Under the pieces are notes generated by a model. That model saw nothing but the letters and a program-made list of their open reading frames with translations, had not been told where the DNA came from and did not search any database. 64,000 bases of DNA from Paenibacillus sp. FSL K6-1330 (GTDB lineage Bacteria; Bacillota; Bacilli; Paenibacillales; Paenibacillaceae). Below, piece by piece: positions 9,258 to 17,527 of this stretch (the stretch's first letter is position 1; each line of letters begins with the position of its first letter). The translations under genes and the position numbers were made by a program. The stretch lies in assembly GCF_037976825.1 (NCBI RefSeq), contig NZ_CP150269.1:3981501-4045500 (forward strand). The letters are read 5' to 3'.

Positions 9258-10085
9258 TCAGATACGCGGTGACTTGGTTTGCATCGGAATTTGAAACGAC
9301 TCTTCTTCATCCGGCGTCGCCGCTTCTTCTGTAATACCCAGCTCTTCTTTGATCCACTCATATCCGTCTGCTTCTAACCGCTCCGCTAATTCCGGCCCTC
9401 CAGACTTTACGATGGTTCCTTGCATCATCACATGTACAAAGTCCGGCTTAATATAATTAAGGAGTCGCTGATAGTGCGTAATAATTAAGAATCCTCGGTC
9501 TGCACTGCGCAAAGAATTGACCCCTTCAGCAACGATGCGCAGGGCATCGATGTCCAGACCGGAGTCGATTTCATCCAGAATGACCAATGACGGCTCAAGC
9601 ATTATCATTTGCAAAATTTCATTTCGCTTTTTCTCCCCCCCGGAAAAGCCCTCGTTCAAGTAACGATGCATAAATTCAGGGTTCATCTCCAACGTCTGCA
9701 TGCTTGCTTCCATCATGCGCACTAATTTGATCAACGAGATTTCCTGGCCTTCTTCACGTTTTGCATTGATCGCACTACGCATGAAATCGGAATTCGTGAC
9801 TCCCGTGATCTCACTCGGATATTGCATGGCCAGAAACAATCCTGCCCGTGCCCTTTCATCCACTTCCATCTCCAGCAGATCTTCTCCGTTCAGCGTAACC
9901 CTTCCCTCTGTTACTTCGTACTTGGGATGCCCCATCAAAGCGGAGGCCAATGTACTCTTCCCTGTTCCATTCGGTCCCATCACGACATGAATTTCTCCCC
10001 CATTTACCGCAAGGCTCAGACCTTTCAAGATTTCCTTACCCTCAACTGCCGCCTTCAATTGTTCTATTCGCAGACTCACTGTCAT
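9258..10085 (-). CDS. sufC: Fe-S cluster assembly ATPase SufC
   Basis: ABC-type ATPase driving conformational change of SufBD during cluster assembly. Walker A is GPNGTGKST, the SufC-specific signature is GFSGGEKKRNEILQ, and Walker B is SLVILDEIDSGLDIDAL. The protein ends in an acidic tail (EEAATPDEEESFQIP) slightly longer than in housekeeping SufC. The ATG at 10085 is favoured because AAAAGGAG lies upstream at proper distance; the in-frame ATG at 10106 lies before that site. It is the first gene of the leftward suf-gpmA group, beneath a promoter overlapped by a Fur box and a MarR-type palindrome. Confidence 0.95.
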   Translation of the reverse strand: MTVSLRIEQLKAAVEGKEILKGLSLAVNGGEIHVVMGPNGTGKSTLASALMGHPKYEVTEGRVTLNGEDLLEMEVDERARAGLFLAMQYPSEITGVTNSDFMRSAINAKREEGQEISLIKLVRMMEASMQTLEMNPEFMHRYLNEGFSGGEKKRNEILQMIMLEPSLVILDEIDSGLDIDALRIVAEGVNSLRSADRGFLIITHYQRLLNYIKPDFVHVMMQGTIVKSGGPELAERLEADGYEWIKEELGITEEAATPDEEESFQIPMQTKSPRI

Positions 10086-10124
10086 TTCATCGCCACTCCT
10101 TTTCATATGTGTTGATCATATTTT

Positions 10125-10138
10125 GTTTACTAGTTAAC
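10125..10138. promoter_or_regulatory. MarR-type operator palindrome before sufC
   Basis: GTTTACTAGTTAAC is identical to the site before the MFS exporter at 5632-5645. It abuts the likely -10 element (10139-10144, minus strand) of the suf promoter on its downstream side, a position suited to repression. Confidence 0.65.
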
Positions 10139-10168
10139 ATAATAATTGATAATGATTCTCATTGTCAA
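10139..10168 (-). promoter_or_regulatory. SigA-type promoter of the suf operon with embedded Fur box
   Basis: On the minus strand, TTGACA (10168-10163) and TATTAT (10144-10139) are 18 bases apart. The spacer holds TGATAATGATTCTCA (plus strand 10147-10161), which matches the 7-1-7 Fur consensus TGATAATNATTATCA with one mismatch. Iron-bound Fur would occlude the promoter, so the suf genes should be induced when iron is short. Confidence 0.82.
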
Positions 10169-10281
10169 CTATCTTTTTGAGAATAACCGTAAATATACCG
10201 GTGATGGAAAGCAAAAGTCCCGGATTCCTTGACTAGATATCAGGTAATGCATAGGCTAAAATAGAATGAGCATACTGATCG

Positions 10282-10306
10282 TTTCATTCAAATGAATACT
10301 TATTTG
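10282..10306. promoter_or_regulatory. ArsR/CadC-type operator at its own gene
   Basis: TTCAAAT and ATTTGAA form an imperfect inverted repeat spaced by GAATACTT, ending next to the ribosome site of the arsR-family gene. The half-site TCAAATGA recurs in the palindrome before the HMA gene (13068-13089). It resembles the TCAAATA-type operator of cad genes. Confidence 0.6.
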
Positions 10307-10317
10307 AAGGAGTGTCC

Positions 10318-10710
10318 ATGAAAAAAGACAAGGAAATACTTCACGACCACGGACAAGATTTAAGCCATGCTTTAAAGCAAATGCCTGATGTGGAATATTT
10401 TCTGGACGGAGCCACCGTCTTTCAACAGCTTTGCGACGGCACACGTTTGCGAATCCTTTGGTTGCTCTGTCATTGCGAGGAGTGCGGGAACAATATTTCA
10501 GCCGCTCTTGGCATAAGTGCCGCTTCCGTTTCTCATCACTTGAAATTGCTGAAGCTTCACGGACTGATCAAAAGCAGACGTGCGGGGAAAGAAGTTTATT
10601 ATTCACTCGCCGACAATGAAAGAGCACGTCTGGTTCATCAAATGATCGATGATTTTTTTCAAATGACTTGTCCGAAGAAAGGACTTGCAGATCACAACCT
10701 CAATCGATAA
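10318..10710 (+). CDS. ArsR/SmtB family metal-sensing repressor, CadC-like
   Basis: Winged-helix metalloregulator of 130 residues. The N-terminal DGATVFQQLCDGTRLRIL and the helix motif LLCHCEECGNNIS place Cys residues where CadC proteins carry their ELCVC metal-binding box. The recognition region reads SAASVSHHLKLLKLHGLI and the wing SRRAGKEVYYSLAD. The ATG at 10318 has AAGGAG five bases upstream; the in-frame GTG at 10312 lies inside that site. It converges on the P1B ATPase gene, whose product would export the sensed metal. Cadmium, lead or zinc are likely effectors by family; which one is not visible. Confidence 0.92.
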   Translation: MKKDKEILHDHGQDLSHALKQMPDVEYFLDGATVFQQLCDGTRLRILWLLCHCEECGNNISAALGISAASVSHHLKLLKLHGLIKSRRAGKEVYYSLADNERARLVHQMIDDFFQMTCPKKGLADHNLNR

Positions 10711-10720
10711 AAAAGGAGGC

Positions 10721-10750
10721 GTGTTACTCACAGAATCTATCCGGTAACAC
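10721..10750. terminator. Hairpin between convergent arsR and cadA-like genes
   Basis: GTGTTAC and GTAACAC pair across a 16-base loop between two converging stops, with A-rich sequence at 10709-10714. It could serve both genes, but the stem is short. Confidence 0.45.
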
Positions 10751-10761
10751 CCCCCTCAACA

Positions 10762-12660
10762 TTAAGCCAGCGCTCTCTCCCCTTGCTCTCGGGCTACTGT
10801 TTTTTGCGTATTGAGTTTTTTCACGTTCAGTGCCCGGATTGCGTTGATAATTGCAATGACGGATACTCCAACATCAGCAAATACTGCTCCCCACATGGTT
10901 GTGATGCCAAGCGCTCCCAGAACCAGTACAATTCCCTTGACACCCAGAGCAAAAATGATGTTTTGTTTGACGATACGGAGCGTCTTTTTGCTTATCTTCA
11001 TCACGGTGGCGATTTTGGATGGCTCATCGGTCATGATCACAACATCCGCAGCTTCAATCGCCGCATCGGAACCCAAGCCGCCCATGGCTATGCCGATATC
11101 GGCGCGAGCAAGAACAGGTGCGTCATTGATGCCGTCACCGACAAAAGCCAGTTTTCCGTTGGCACTTTTCTCCTTCATTAATTCTTCCATTCGTTCAACT
11201 TTATCCGCTGGCAACAACTCGGTATAGGCTTTGTCTAGTTTGAGCGTTGCGGCAACCTTTTTCCCCACGGCATCAGCATCACCGGTCAGCATAACGGTCT
11301 GCTTGATTCCTGCCGATCTCAAAGCTGCGATAGCGCGCGCAGCGTCCTCCTTAATTTCATCCTCAATGAGGATATATCCTATATACTCCCTGTTTACAGC
11401 CAGATGAACTACGGTACCTACAAGATTCTTTTCTTTGAAGGAGATGCGTTCACGTTTCATGAGCTTGGCATTGCCTGCCAACACGACCTTGCCATCGATC
11501 ACAGATTTCACACCATGACCGGCGATTTCTTCGATATCTTTGATGCGGGTGGAATCAATGGTTCTACCAAATGCCTTCTTGATACTCTGTGCGATAGGAT
11601 GGTTGGAGTAATCCTCCGCATAGGCTGCCAATTCCAATAGCTCCGGACTTGTCATTTTGTCGGAATGCATCTCACTGACCGCGAAGCTGCCTTTTGTCAG
11701 TGTACCGGTTTTATCAAACACGACCATCTCTGTTTTTGCCAGAGCCTCAAGATAGTTGCTTCCCTTCACTAATACGCCGGATTTGGATGCCCCGCCGATT
11801 CCCCCAAAAAAGCTGAGCGGTACCGAAATAACCAAAGCACAGGGACAGGAAATGACAAGGAAGGTCAGCGCTCGTTCAACCCACATACCAAATGACTGAC
11901 CTGTGATAAGCGGTGGAATGATGGCCAAAATGACCGCCGCGAAAACAACGATCGGCGTATAGTATCGAGCGAATTTTGTGATAAAGTTTTCACTCTTGCT
12001 CTTTTTGTCGGAAGAATTCTCAACTAACTCCAGTATTTTCGCTACCGTAGACTGGCCGTATTCTTTGTTTACTTGGATTGTCAGTTTACCGGTTTGGTTG
12101 ATGCAGCCGCTAATCACATTTTCTCCGGCATGTACTTCCCGCGGAACAGACTCTCCCGTAAGAGCTGATGTATCGATTGCGGAGAAACCGTCTGTAACAA
12201 CACCGTCCAGAGGGATACGCTCTCCAGGCTTCACCACAACGATTTCATTAACCTGTACTTCTTCCGGGTCGACCTGTATCAATTCCCCATTTCTTAGCAC
12301 ATTGGCATAGTCGGGACGAATATCCATCAGTTCGGATATGGACCTGCGGGATTTGGAAACGGCATAGGATTGAAACAGTTCGCCGACCTGATAAAACAGC
12401 ATAACAGCGATACCTTCCGAATACTCGCCAAGACAGAATGCCCCGATCGTGGCCACTGACATCAAGAAGTTCTCGTCGAAGACCTGTCCTCGAGAAATAT
12501 TTCTTATCGCTTTCCAGATGATGTCTCCTCCAACGATGAGATATGTGGCGAGATATAGCAGAAATTCAGCGATGCCCTCTAACTTTAGGAGTAGTGCCGC
12601 TACGAAACCAACAGATGCAATAATGATACGCACCAACTGTTTTACTTCCTTTTTTGACAT
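10762..12660 (-). CDS. cadA: P1B-type heavy metal-translocating ATPase (CadA/ZntA class) without N-terminal HMA domain
   Basis: Membrane ATPase exporting divalent soft metals such as Cd, Zn or Pb. The 632-residue protein has the TM-located CPC motif (SCPCAL, about residues 271-276), the phosphorylation motif DKTGTLT (Asp316), SNHPIA with the P1B-specific His-Pro pair, TGES in the actuator domain and GDGINDAP in the P domain. Family members usually begin with one or more HMA domains. Here the N-terminus goes straight into the first membrane helix, and a separate HMA gene lies 134 bases upstream on the same strand. An ArsR-type repressor converges from downstream. Confidence 0.94.
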   Translation of the reverse strand: MSKKEVKQLVRIIIASVGFVAALLLKLEGIAEFLLYLATYLIVGGDIIWKAIRNISRGQVFDENFLMSVATIGAFCLGEYSEGIAVMLFYQVGELFQSYAVSKSRRSISELMDIRPDYANVLRNGELIQVDPEEVQVNEIVVVKPGERIPLDGVVTDGFSAIDTSALTGESVPREVHAGENVISGCINQTGKLTIQVNKEYGQSTVAKILELVENSSDKKSKSENFITKFARYYTPIVVFAAVILAIIPPLITGQSFGMWVERALTFLVISCPCALVISVPLSFFGGIGGASKSGVLVKGSNYLEALAKTEMVVFDKTGTLTKGSFAVSEMHSDKMTSPELLELAAYAEDYSNHPIAQSIKKAFGRTIDSTRIKDIEEIAGHGVKSVIDGKVVLAGNAKLMKRERISFKEKNLVGTVVHLAVNREYIGYILIEDEIKEDAARAIAALRSAGIKQTVMLTGDADAVGKKVAATLKLDKAYTELLPADKVERMEELMKEKSANGKLAFVGDGINDAPVLARADIGIAMGGLGSDAAIEAADVVIMTDEPSKIATVMKISKKTLRIVKQNIIFALGVKGIVLVLGALGITTMWGAVFADVGVSVIAIINAIRALNVKKLNTQKTVAREQGERALA

Positions 12661-12686
12661 GTCTCTATCCTCCTCCTATTTGAAAA

Positions 12687-12716
12687 AGCAGCGGCTGTAT
12701 CATCACAACCACTGCT
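12687..12716. other. Intercistronic hairpin between HMA gene and ATPase gene
   Basis: AGCAGCGGCTGT pairs with ACAACCACTGCT (two G-U pairs) around a 6-base loop. No T run follows on the minus strand, so it looks more like an RNA-processing or stability element setting chaperone-to-pump ratio than a full terminator. Confidence 0.45.
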
Positions 12717-12794
12717 GAATCAAATAGCGCAATTTGAATGTGGCTAACCATGTTCATTCGTTATGGACCATATCGAGAAACTTGCATCTATCGC

Positions 12795-13013
12795 TTAAGC
12801 CTCAATGGATACATCCGGTTCAAGTTTTTTTATAACCTTCTTGGATTCCTCAAGAACGGCATTAAATTTATCATCCGGAGCCTCCAGAATCATCCTCTGC
12901 CCCATAAAGTTAACTTTAACCTCGGTCACATCAGACAGCTTGCGAATACCATTTTCGATCTTCGCCGCGCAATTCGCACAATCCAGATTGCTCAGTTTAT
13001 AAGTTTTTTTCAT
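12795..13013 (-). CDS. Stand-alone heavy-metal-associated (HMA) domain protein
   Basis: Small ferredoxin-fold metallochaperone of 72 residues with the metal-binding CxxC in LSNLDCANCAAKIENGI, as in the N-terminal domains of CadA/ZntA pumps. The sequence DVTEVKVNFMGQRMIL forms the expected second strand. The ATG at 13013 has AAGGGAG upstream. It precedes the HMA-less P1B ATPase on the same strand, so the two look like one pump whose metal-binding domain is encoded separately. Upstream lies a 22-bp near-perfect palindrome likely bound by the ArsR-type repressor. Confidence 0.9.
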   Translation of the reverse strand: MKKTYKLSNLDCANCAAKIENGIRKLSDVTEVKVNFMGQRMILEAPDDKFNAVLEESKKVIKKLEPDVSIEA

Positions 13014-13067
13014 AAAAAAACTACTCCCTTCAAATATCGAATTTTTTATAACAATCAAACCATATAT

Positions 13068-13089
13068 CAATCAAATGATCGTTTGATTG
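13068..13089. promoter_or_regulatory. Operator palindrome before the HMA-ATPase genes
   Basis: A 22-bp inverted repeat with arms CAATCAAATGA and TCGTTTGATTG and one mismatched pair. The TCAAATGA half-site is shared with the arsR operator at 10282. The site lies about 55 bases upstream of the HMA start, in promoter position. Confidence 0.65.
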
Positions 13090-13317
13090 TTTAAAAGTAT
13101 ACTCTCTCCAATGTTTTTTTCAATAAAATTTGGAAAGTGAATCTGTTTGGGCTAAAAGTTCGACGGTTTGGAATAATTTTTAGCGATACTGTATGTAAAC
13201 GAACTCATACTGCCTATTGATTCCCAATGGAAAACCGAGACTCTAGGAAATTGTCTATTCGAATTCGTATATATTAAGATGGGAAATAGAAATAATAATC
13301 GGAGGAGAAACCAACCT

Positions 13318-14271
13318 ATGGGAGCATCTGCTTTTTCACATTTTAGTACAGGCATGATTGTTGCACGGAACCATGACCACATTGTTTATCAGCTGGATCC
13401 TAAGGATGGGCAAGGTACTGCCTCGGTGTATGCTGTAATGCCTGGTGTTGAAGTGATTAGCTTAAGCTTTCAGGCGAGCCGTTTTATACCAACACTTCAC
13501 TCCAAACGTAACATTCTGGAACTAAATCACTGTCAAGAAGGACGAGCCGAGTGTAAAATGAAGGACGGGTGCCTGCAATATATAGGCGAAGGTGATTTGT
13601 TCATGAACACAATGAGCAACCACAGTGATTGCATTGAGCTTCCATTGGGCTGCTATAAAGGGATAAACATTACGATTGATTTGGAAAAGTTAGCAGAACA
13701 GCTATCGGATTATTTGCCCGATCTTCCCATTGATCTTCAAGGAATGGCTAATCGTTTTTTTGTAAACGATGAGTGCTTTTTTATACAGGCCAAGGAAGAG
13801 ATTCAGCATATCTTCTGTGGTATGTACTCGGTTCCTATCGAGGCCAAATCCACTTATTTCCGGCTTAAAGTACTAGAAATGTTAATATATCTTTATTACT
13901 TTGATATAGCCAGTGAGACACAAAAGACGATTTATGCAAGGCAGCAAGTTGATATTATCAAACAGATTCAAAAGAGAATGACAGAAGATTTTGAACGAAG
14001 ATTTACGATTGAGGAACTAGCTCAGCAATACTGTATCAGTCCGACTGTACTAAAGACTACTTTCAAAGGAGTATACGGCGTTTCCATTGCGGCATATATG
14101 AAAGAATATCGGATCAGGCAGGCTGCTTCCATGTTACATAAGACTTCAAAAAGCATCGGGGATATTGCCTTGGCGGTGGGGTACAAAAGTCAGAGTAAAT
14201 TCGGGGCTGCTTTTAAAGAGATTTATGAAATGAGTCCTCTCGAATATCGAAATCAAATCAGACTAAATTAA
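13318..14271 (+). CDS. AraC family transcriptional regulator
   Basis: Regulator of 317 residues. The N-terminal part (about 1-200) has no recognised sensor beyond a likely ligand-binding beta domain. The C-terminal AraC/XylS domain has both helix-turn-helix units: FTIEELAQQYCISPTVLKTTF and IGDIALAVGYKSQSKFGAAF, followed by the family end motif MSPLEYRNQI. The ATG at 13318 is preceded by GGAGGAGAA. It resembles PchR-type AraC regulators of siderophore genes in overall layout, but that is only an impression. No target gene is adjacent on its strand; a bidirectional terminator follows. Confidence 0.9.
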   Translation: MGASAFSHFSTGMIVARNHDHIVYQLDPKDGQGTASVYAVMPGVEVISLSFQASRFIPTLHSKRNILELNHCQEGRAECKMKDGCLQYIGEGDLFMNTMSNHSDCIELPLGCYKGINITIDLEKLAEQLSDYLPDLPIDLQGMANRFFVNDECFFIQAKEEIQHIFCGMYSVPIEAKSTYFRLKVLEMLIYLYYFDIASETQKTIYARQQVDIIKQIQKRMTEDFERRFTIEELAQQYCISPTVLKTTFKGVYGVSIAAYMKEYRIRQAASMLHKTSKSIGDIALAVGYKSQSKFGAAFKEIYEMSPLEYRNQIRLN

Positions 14272-14310
14272 CTTCCGTTGAATATTGGTAACTTCATAGA
14301 TAAAACTTAA

Positions 14311-14334
14311 AAAGCCGCTATAATAGCGGCTTTT
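14311..14334. terminator. Bidirectional rho-independent terminator
   Basis: AAAGCCGCTA and TAGCGGCTTTT form a perfect stem with an A tract on the left and a T tract on the right. It separates the rightward AraC gene from the leftward LacI gene. Confidence 0.85.
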
Positions 14335-14433
14335 AATGAAACCATGTTTTTGCCCATCGACAAAGCTTTAAAACTCTTCTAAAACCTTGGATTTGTCGCC
14401 ATTCCATCAGCATTATTAAAGATGAGCTCCTAA

Positions 14434-15384
14434 CTATATCGATTGACGTACAATGATGTGGTAAGGAATCTCTACCTTATCCTTTGATTTCTCAATTGTA
14501 AGATCAAAGGCTTGTTCACCGACTTTCACCAATTGATGATCAACCGTAGACAGGTGCAGCCCAATTCCAACGGGCTGATTCTCTTGGCCAATGATCGCCA
14601 GATCCTCTGGCACCCCCAGTTGAATGCTCCTTGCATACTGATAAATGCCTGTCGCAACCTCATCGCCGTTCGCATAAACAGCGGTTGGTCTAAGATCCAT
14701 ATTAAGTAGTTGTTGTGCTGCTCTTACCCCGTCATCAATGCTGTAGCAATCCGTGATATGGTATGCTGGCGACAGATCACCAAATATATACTGATACGCT
14801 TTTATTGTCAGCTGTGTACTATTACTCTCTTCTCCTCTTGCTGTCGTAAAAGCGACTCGTGAATGCCCTCTATCCTTTAACAGTTGAAACGTGTCTACAT
14901 AAGATGCATATCGATCCATGTAAGCACAGCCAATCTCAGGATGATCCGTAAACTCGCATGCGACGATCGTCCCATACTTGGTATATGGCATAATGGCATC
15001 CCAAGTGTTCGAACGAGAGGTAATGATAATTCCATCCAGTTGTTTATTTTTCAGCATATTTAAGCAGCTAAGCTCTTTTTCAGGATCGTACTTTGTAGGG
15101 AGAACCATCACGGAATAATCACGTTCAACCGATCGATTAAGTACACCATGAAGCAGTTGATCAAAGGCTTGATTGTTGTTGTATGGCATGATCACACCGA
15201 TACTTCTTGTTTCCTTTCGGATTAAATCGACAGCTAAGCGATTTGGCGTATAGTCCATTTCATCAATCACACGCTGAACAGCTGCCCGCTTCGATTCAGA
15301 TACATAAGGATGTTGATTCAGCACCCTTGATACGGTTGATACGGATACTCCTGCACGCTTTGCGATATCATTAATATTTGCCAT
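14434..15384 (-). CDS. LacI/GalR family transcriptional regulator
   Basis: Sugar-responsive repressor of 316 residues. The N-terminal LacI headpiece is intact (INDIAKRAGVSVSTVSRVLN, then the hinge YTPNRLAVDL), followed by a periplasmic-binding-like effector domain (GVIMPYNNNQAFDQLLHGV through TAVYANGDEVATGIYQYA). The ATG at 15384 is chosen, with AGGAGAAGG upstream; the GTG at 15390 overlaps that site. No sugar gene lies next to it, so its target is not obvious; neighbours are remnants and a DUF5946 gene. Confidence 0.93.
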   Translation of the reverse strand: MANINDIAKRAGVSVSTVSRVLNQHPYVSESKRAAVQRVIDEMDYTPNRLAVDLIRKETRSIGVIMPYNNNQAFDQLLHGVLNRSVERDYSVMVLPTKYDPEKELSCLNMLKNKQLDGIIITSRSNTWDAIMPYTKYGTIVACEFTDHPEIGCAYMDRYASYVDTFQLLKDRGHSRVAFTTARGEESNSTQLTIKAYQYIFGDLSPAYHITDCYSIDDGVRAAQQLLNMDLRPTAVYANGDEVATGIYQYARSIQLGVPEDLAIIGQENQPVGIGLHLSTVDHQLVKVGEQAFDLTIEKSKDKVEIPYHIIVRQSI

Positions 15385-15585
15385 TGTCACCTTCTCCTAT
15401 ATCTCACACTTCATACACTAGTCTTACACCAAATCAGCATGTAAAACAACAATCAGCTTCCCACAAGTGTAATCACACTAATGAGAACCTTAACCTAGAT
15501 TGGCCGCTTATATCCAATATTCCTTGAAATACACAATTCCCCAGATGTTACATTTAGTTTGTGCAATATAACTCTACTAAAAAAA

Positions 15586-15870
15586 TCAAGAAATAAGCGC
15601 AAAAAAGACCCCACCAGTGCCGGAAGAGTCTTTGGTCGTAAAATGCATGTTGGATGTAGTAGACGCCTGGTTATCGAGCAGGCATTGATACTGAAGTTCG
15701 TATCCCTGATCAGAGGCATACTTGCGGATTGAACACACCACTTCGCGATCGAGCGTATTTCCCCTAAAAGGCGTCAGAGTCAGTACGCCGCAATCCGCAA
15801 TTTGCGCATTCTTCCAAGAATAGATGCTGGCAGCGCTGACCCATCGGTTTTGCTCAAAAGAGCCGCACGC
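15586..15870 (-). pseudogene. Remnant of a GNAT-like acetyltransferase (C-terminal half)
   Basis: An open frame without a start codon reads from CGSFEQNRWVSAASIYSW, through LTLTPFRGNTLDREVVCSI in the place of a GNAT motif A (usually R-G-K-G-Y-A), to QYQCLLDNQAS, a phrase common near the C-terminus of GNAT enzymes, and then degenerates. The match is by eye and the N-terminal half is missing, so this is a decayed copy at best. Confidence 0.4.
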
Positions 15871-15901
15871 CGTTTGACTTGGTTCTGATTCGCATCATTC
15901 A

Positions 15902-16381
15902 TCATAAAACAAGCGCTCTCATCTCTTTAAGTGTCGTACGCCCCCACTGCTCAATGAGCTTACAATAGCTTTCGGCGTCATGCATCTGTGCAGCCACGTC
16001 GGCAATCGTCATGGTCCAAGCCACCTTGGGGAGAGGCGACGCATTCACTGGCCTTCGAATCCCCTTGGTGCTCCCTGGTCCTCTGGCCATATCTTGGCGA
16101 ATCAACTCCGTAGCGTAGCCTTCTTCCAGATGCTTCCGTAATGCAGTTTGGACCCAGACATACATCTCATCGCTATAGCCTTCATGTTGAACCATGTAAG
16201 ATGCAACAGTGAGAAAGTGAACCCGTCCATAGCTAGGATCGGTGAATTCAAGTGCCATAAATTCGTTAAAAATCGATTGACATGTATTCCCCATAGGTAG
16301 ATGGGCACTGCATTTTTCGCAAGTATTCGACAGGATTTCCCCTCCTAACAGCTCATAATCCCCTCTTTCCTTTAGAATCAT
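15902..16381 (-). CDS. DUF5946 family protein
   Basis: Cytosolic protein of 159 residues with an N-terminal zinc-ribbon-like CEKC and a later Cys, then FNEFMALEFTDPSYGRVHFLTVASYMVQH, which I recognise as the DUF5946 signature. No enzymatic function is established for this family. The start shown is the first ATG; no strong ribosome site is visible before it. It stands alone between a GNAT remnant and a divergent EamA transporter. Confidence 0.75.
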   Translation of the reverse strand: MILKERGDYELLGGEILSNTCEKCSAHLPMGNTCQSIFNEFMALEFTDPSYGRVHFLTVASYMVQHEGYSDEMYVWVQTALRKHLEEGYATELIRQDMARGPGSTKGIRRPVNASPLPKVAWTMTIADVAAQMHDAESYCKLIEQWGRTTLKEMRALVL

Positions 16382-16487
16382 AATCCTTAACCTTGCGAGA
16401 AAGTCAATACCTAAATGAATGGAGTCGCATGGAGCGATTCATTGATCTAAACCTAATATTCATCGGTATACCTTGGCAATTGATTTG

Positions 16488-17402
16488 ATGAAATTATGGC
16501 ACTATGCACTAATCGTTTTTTTAGGAGACTGCAGTTATGGGGTTTTGTCCACTTTTGTCAAATTGGCGTATGCAGCAGGTTTCACCGTGTCCGCTGTAAC
16601 CGGAGGACAGTATCTCTTCGGTGTTGTGCTTACTTGGCTTGCCGTGTTATTTACTAAAAAGAAAAAACTGACTCGAATACAAACTTCAAGGCTTATCTTA
16701 TCCGGAGTTCCATTCGGGTTAACGGGCATATTTTATTATCAAGCCTTACAAACTTTAAACGCATCTCTTGCTATCGTTTTTTTGTTCCAATTTGTTTGGA
16801 TCGGAGCTTTGTTGGAGTGGGGATTCCATAAGAAAAAACCGACCAAGACGAAACTTATTTCCATCGCATTGCTTCTGGTTGGTTCCATGTTGGCTGCCAA
16901 AATCCTATTTCAGGAACCCTTGGCGTTGTCTTGGCAGGGAAGCTTTTGGGGAATGCTTGCGGCATTATCCTTTTCCACATTCGTTTTTTTGAGTGGGTCG
17001 GTTGAAAAGGAGACCCCTCCTATTTTAAAAAGCGCACTTCTTTCCACGGGAGGCGCATTGACCATATTTATCGTATTTCCGCCAACGTTTTTGTTTGACT
17101 TGGATGTACTTATGGGAATCATTCCTTACGGATTAGCTCTGGGCATATTCGGCGGCGTCCTTCCACCACTTCTGTATTCGATTGGAATGCCGCATGTTGG
17201 TTCGGGATTGGGAACCATTCTTACGTCATCCGAATTGCCGGTTGTCGTTATCATGTCCTCTTTAGTGCTGGGAGAAGCCATAAGCTGGCCTCAGTGGATA
17301 GGGGTGATTATTATTCTATACGGGATTGTTAACAGTAACATTCGATTTGATATTTGGAACAAGAAATCTATAAATAGAGCTGACAACCATTATGTAAGCT
17401 AA
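16488..17402 (+). CDS. EamA/DMT family transporter
   Basis: Inner-membrane transporter of about 304 residues with ten hydrophobic segments arranged as two EamA repeats. The first runs from WHYALIVFLGDCSYGVLSTFVKL to the KILFQEPL region and the second from SWQGSFWGMLAALSFSTFVF to WPQWIGVIIILYGIVNS; GSGLGTILTSSELPVVVIMS is a typical second-repeat motif. The start is uncertain, because neither the ATG at 16488 nor the in-frame TTG at 16473 has a clear ribosome site. Family members export amino acids or metabolites; the substrate is unknown. Confidence 0.87.
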   Translation: MKLWHYALIVFLGDCSYGVLSTFVKLAYAAGFTVSAVTGGQYLFGVVLTWLAVLFTKKKKLTRIQTSRLILSGVPFGLTGIFYYQALQTLNASLAIVFLFQFVWIGALLEWGFHKKKPTKTKLISIALLLVGSMLAAKILFQEPLALSWQGSFWGMLAALSFSTFVFLSGSVEKETPPILKSALLSTGGALTIFIVFPPTFLFDLDVLMGIIPYGLALGIFGGVLPPLLYSIGMPHVGSGLGTILTSSELPVVVIMSSLVLGEAISWPQWIGVIIILYGIVNSNIRFDIWNKKSINRADNHYVS

Positions 17403-17478
17403 ATGTTTGTGTCCAAAAAGCCCGCTAACCAAATGTGATATGCTCCTTTTCAAGTAGATAGCGTAAAAAAATATGAAT

Positions 17479-17507
17479 CCCTCAGTTCAATTGAATAGAA
17501 TTGAGGG
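17479..17507 (-). terminator. Terminator of the GNAT-like acyltransferase gene
   Basis: On the minus strand, CCCTCAATTC and GAACTGAGGG pair (one G-U) and are followed by ATTCATATTTTTTT, a good rho-independent terminator 20 bases past the stop. Confidence 0.8.
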
Positions 17508-17527
17508 ACACTTGCTCTTTTTGCGTG

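Noticed and set aside
10229-10257. Possible promoter (TTGACT) before the arsR-like gene
   Set aside because: The -10 candidates (TAGGCT or TAAAAT) are poor or wrongly spaced, so no confident assignment.
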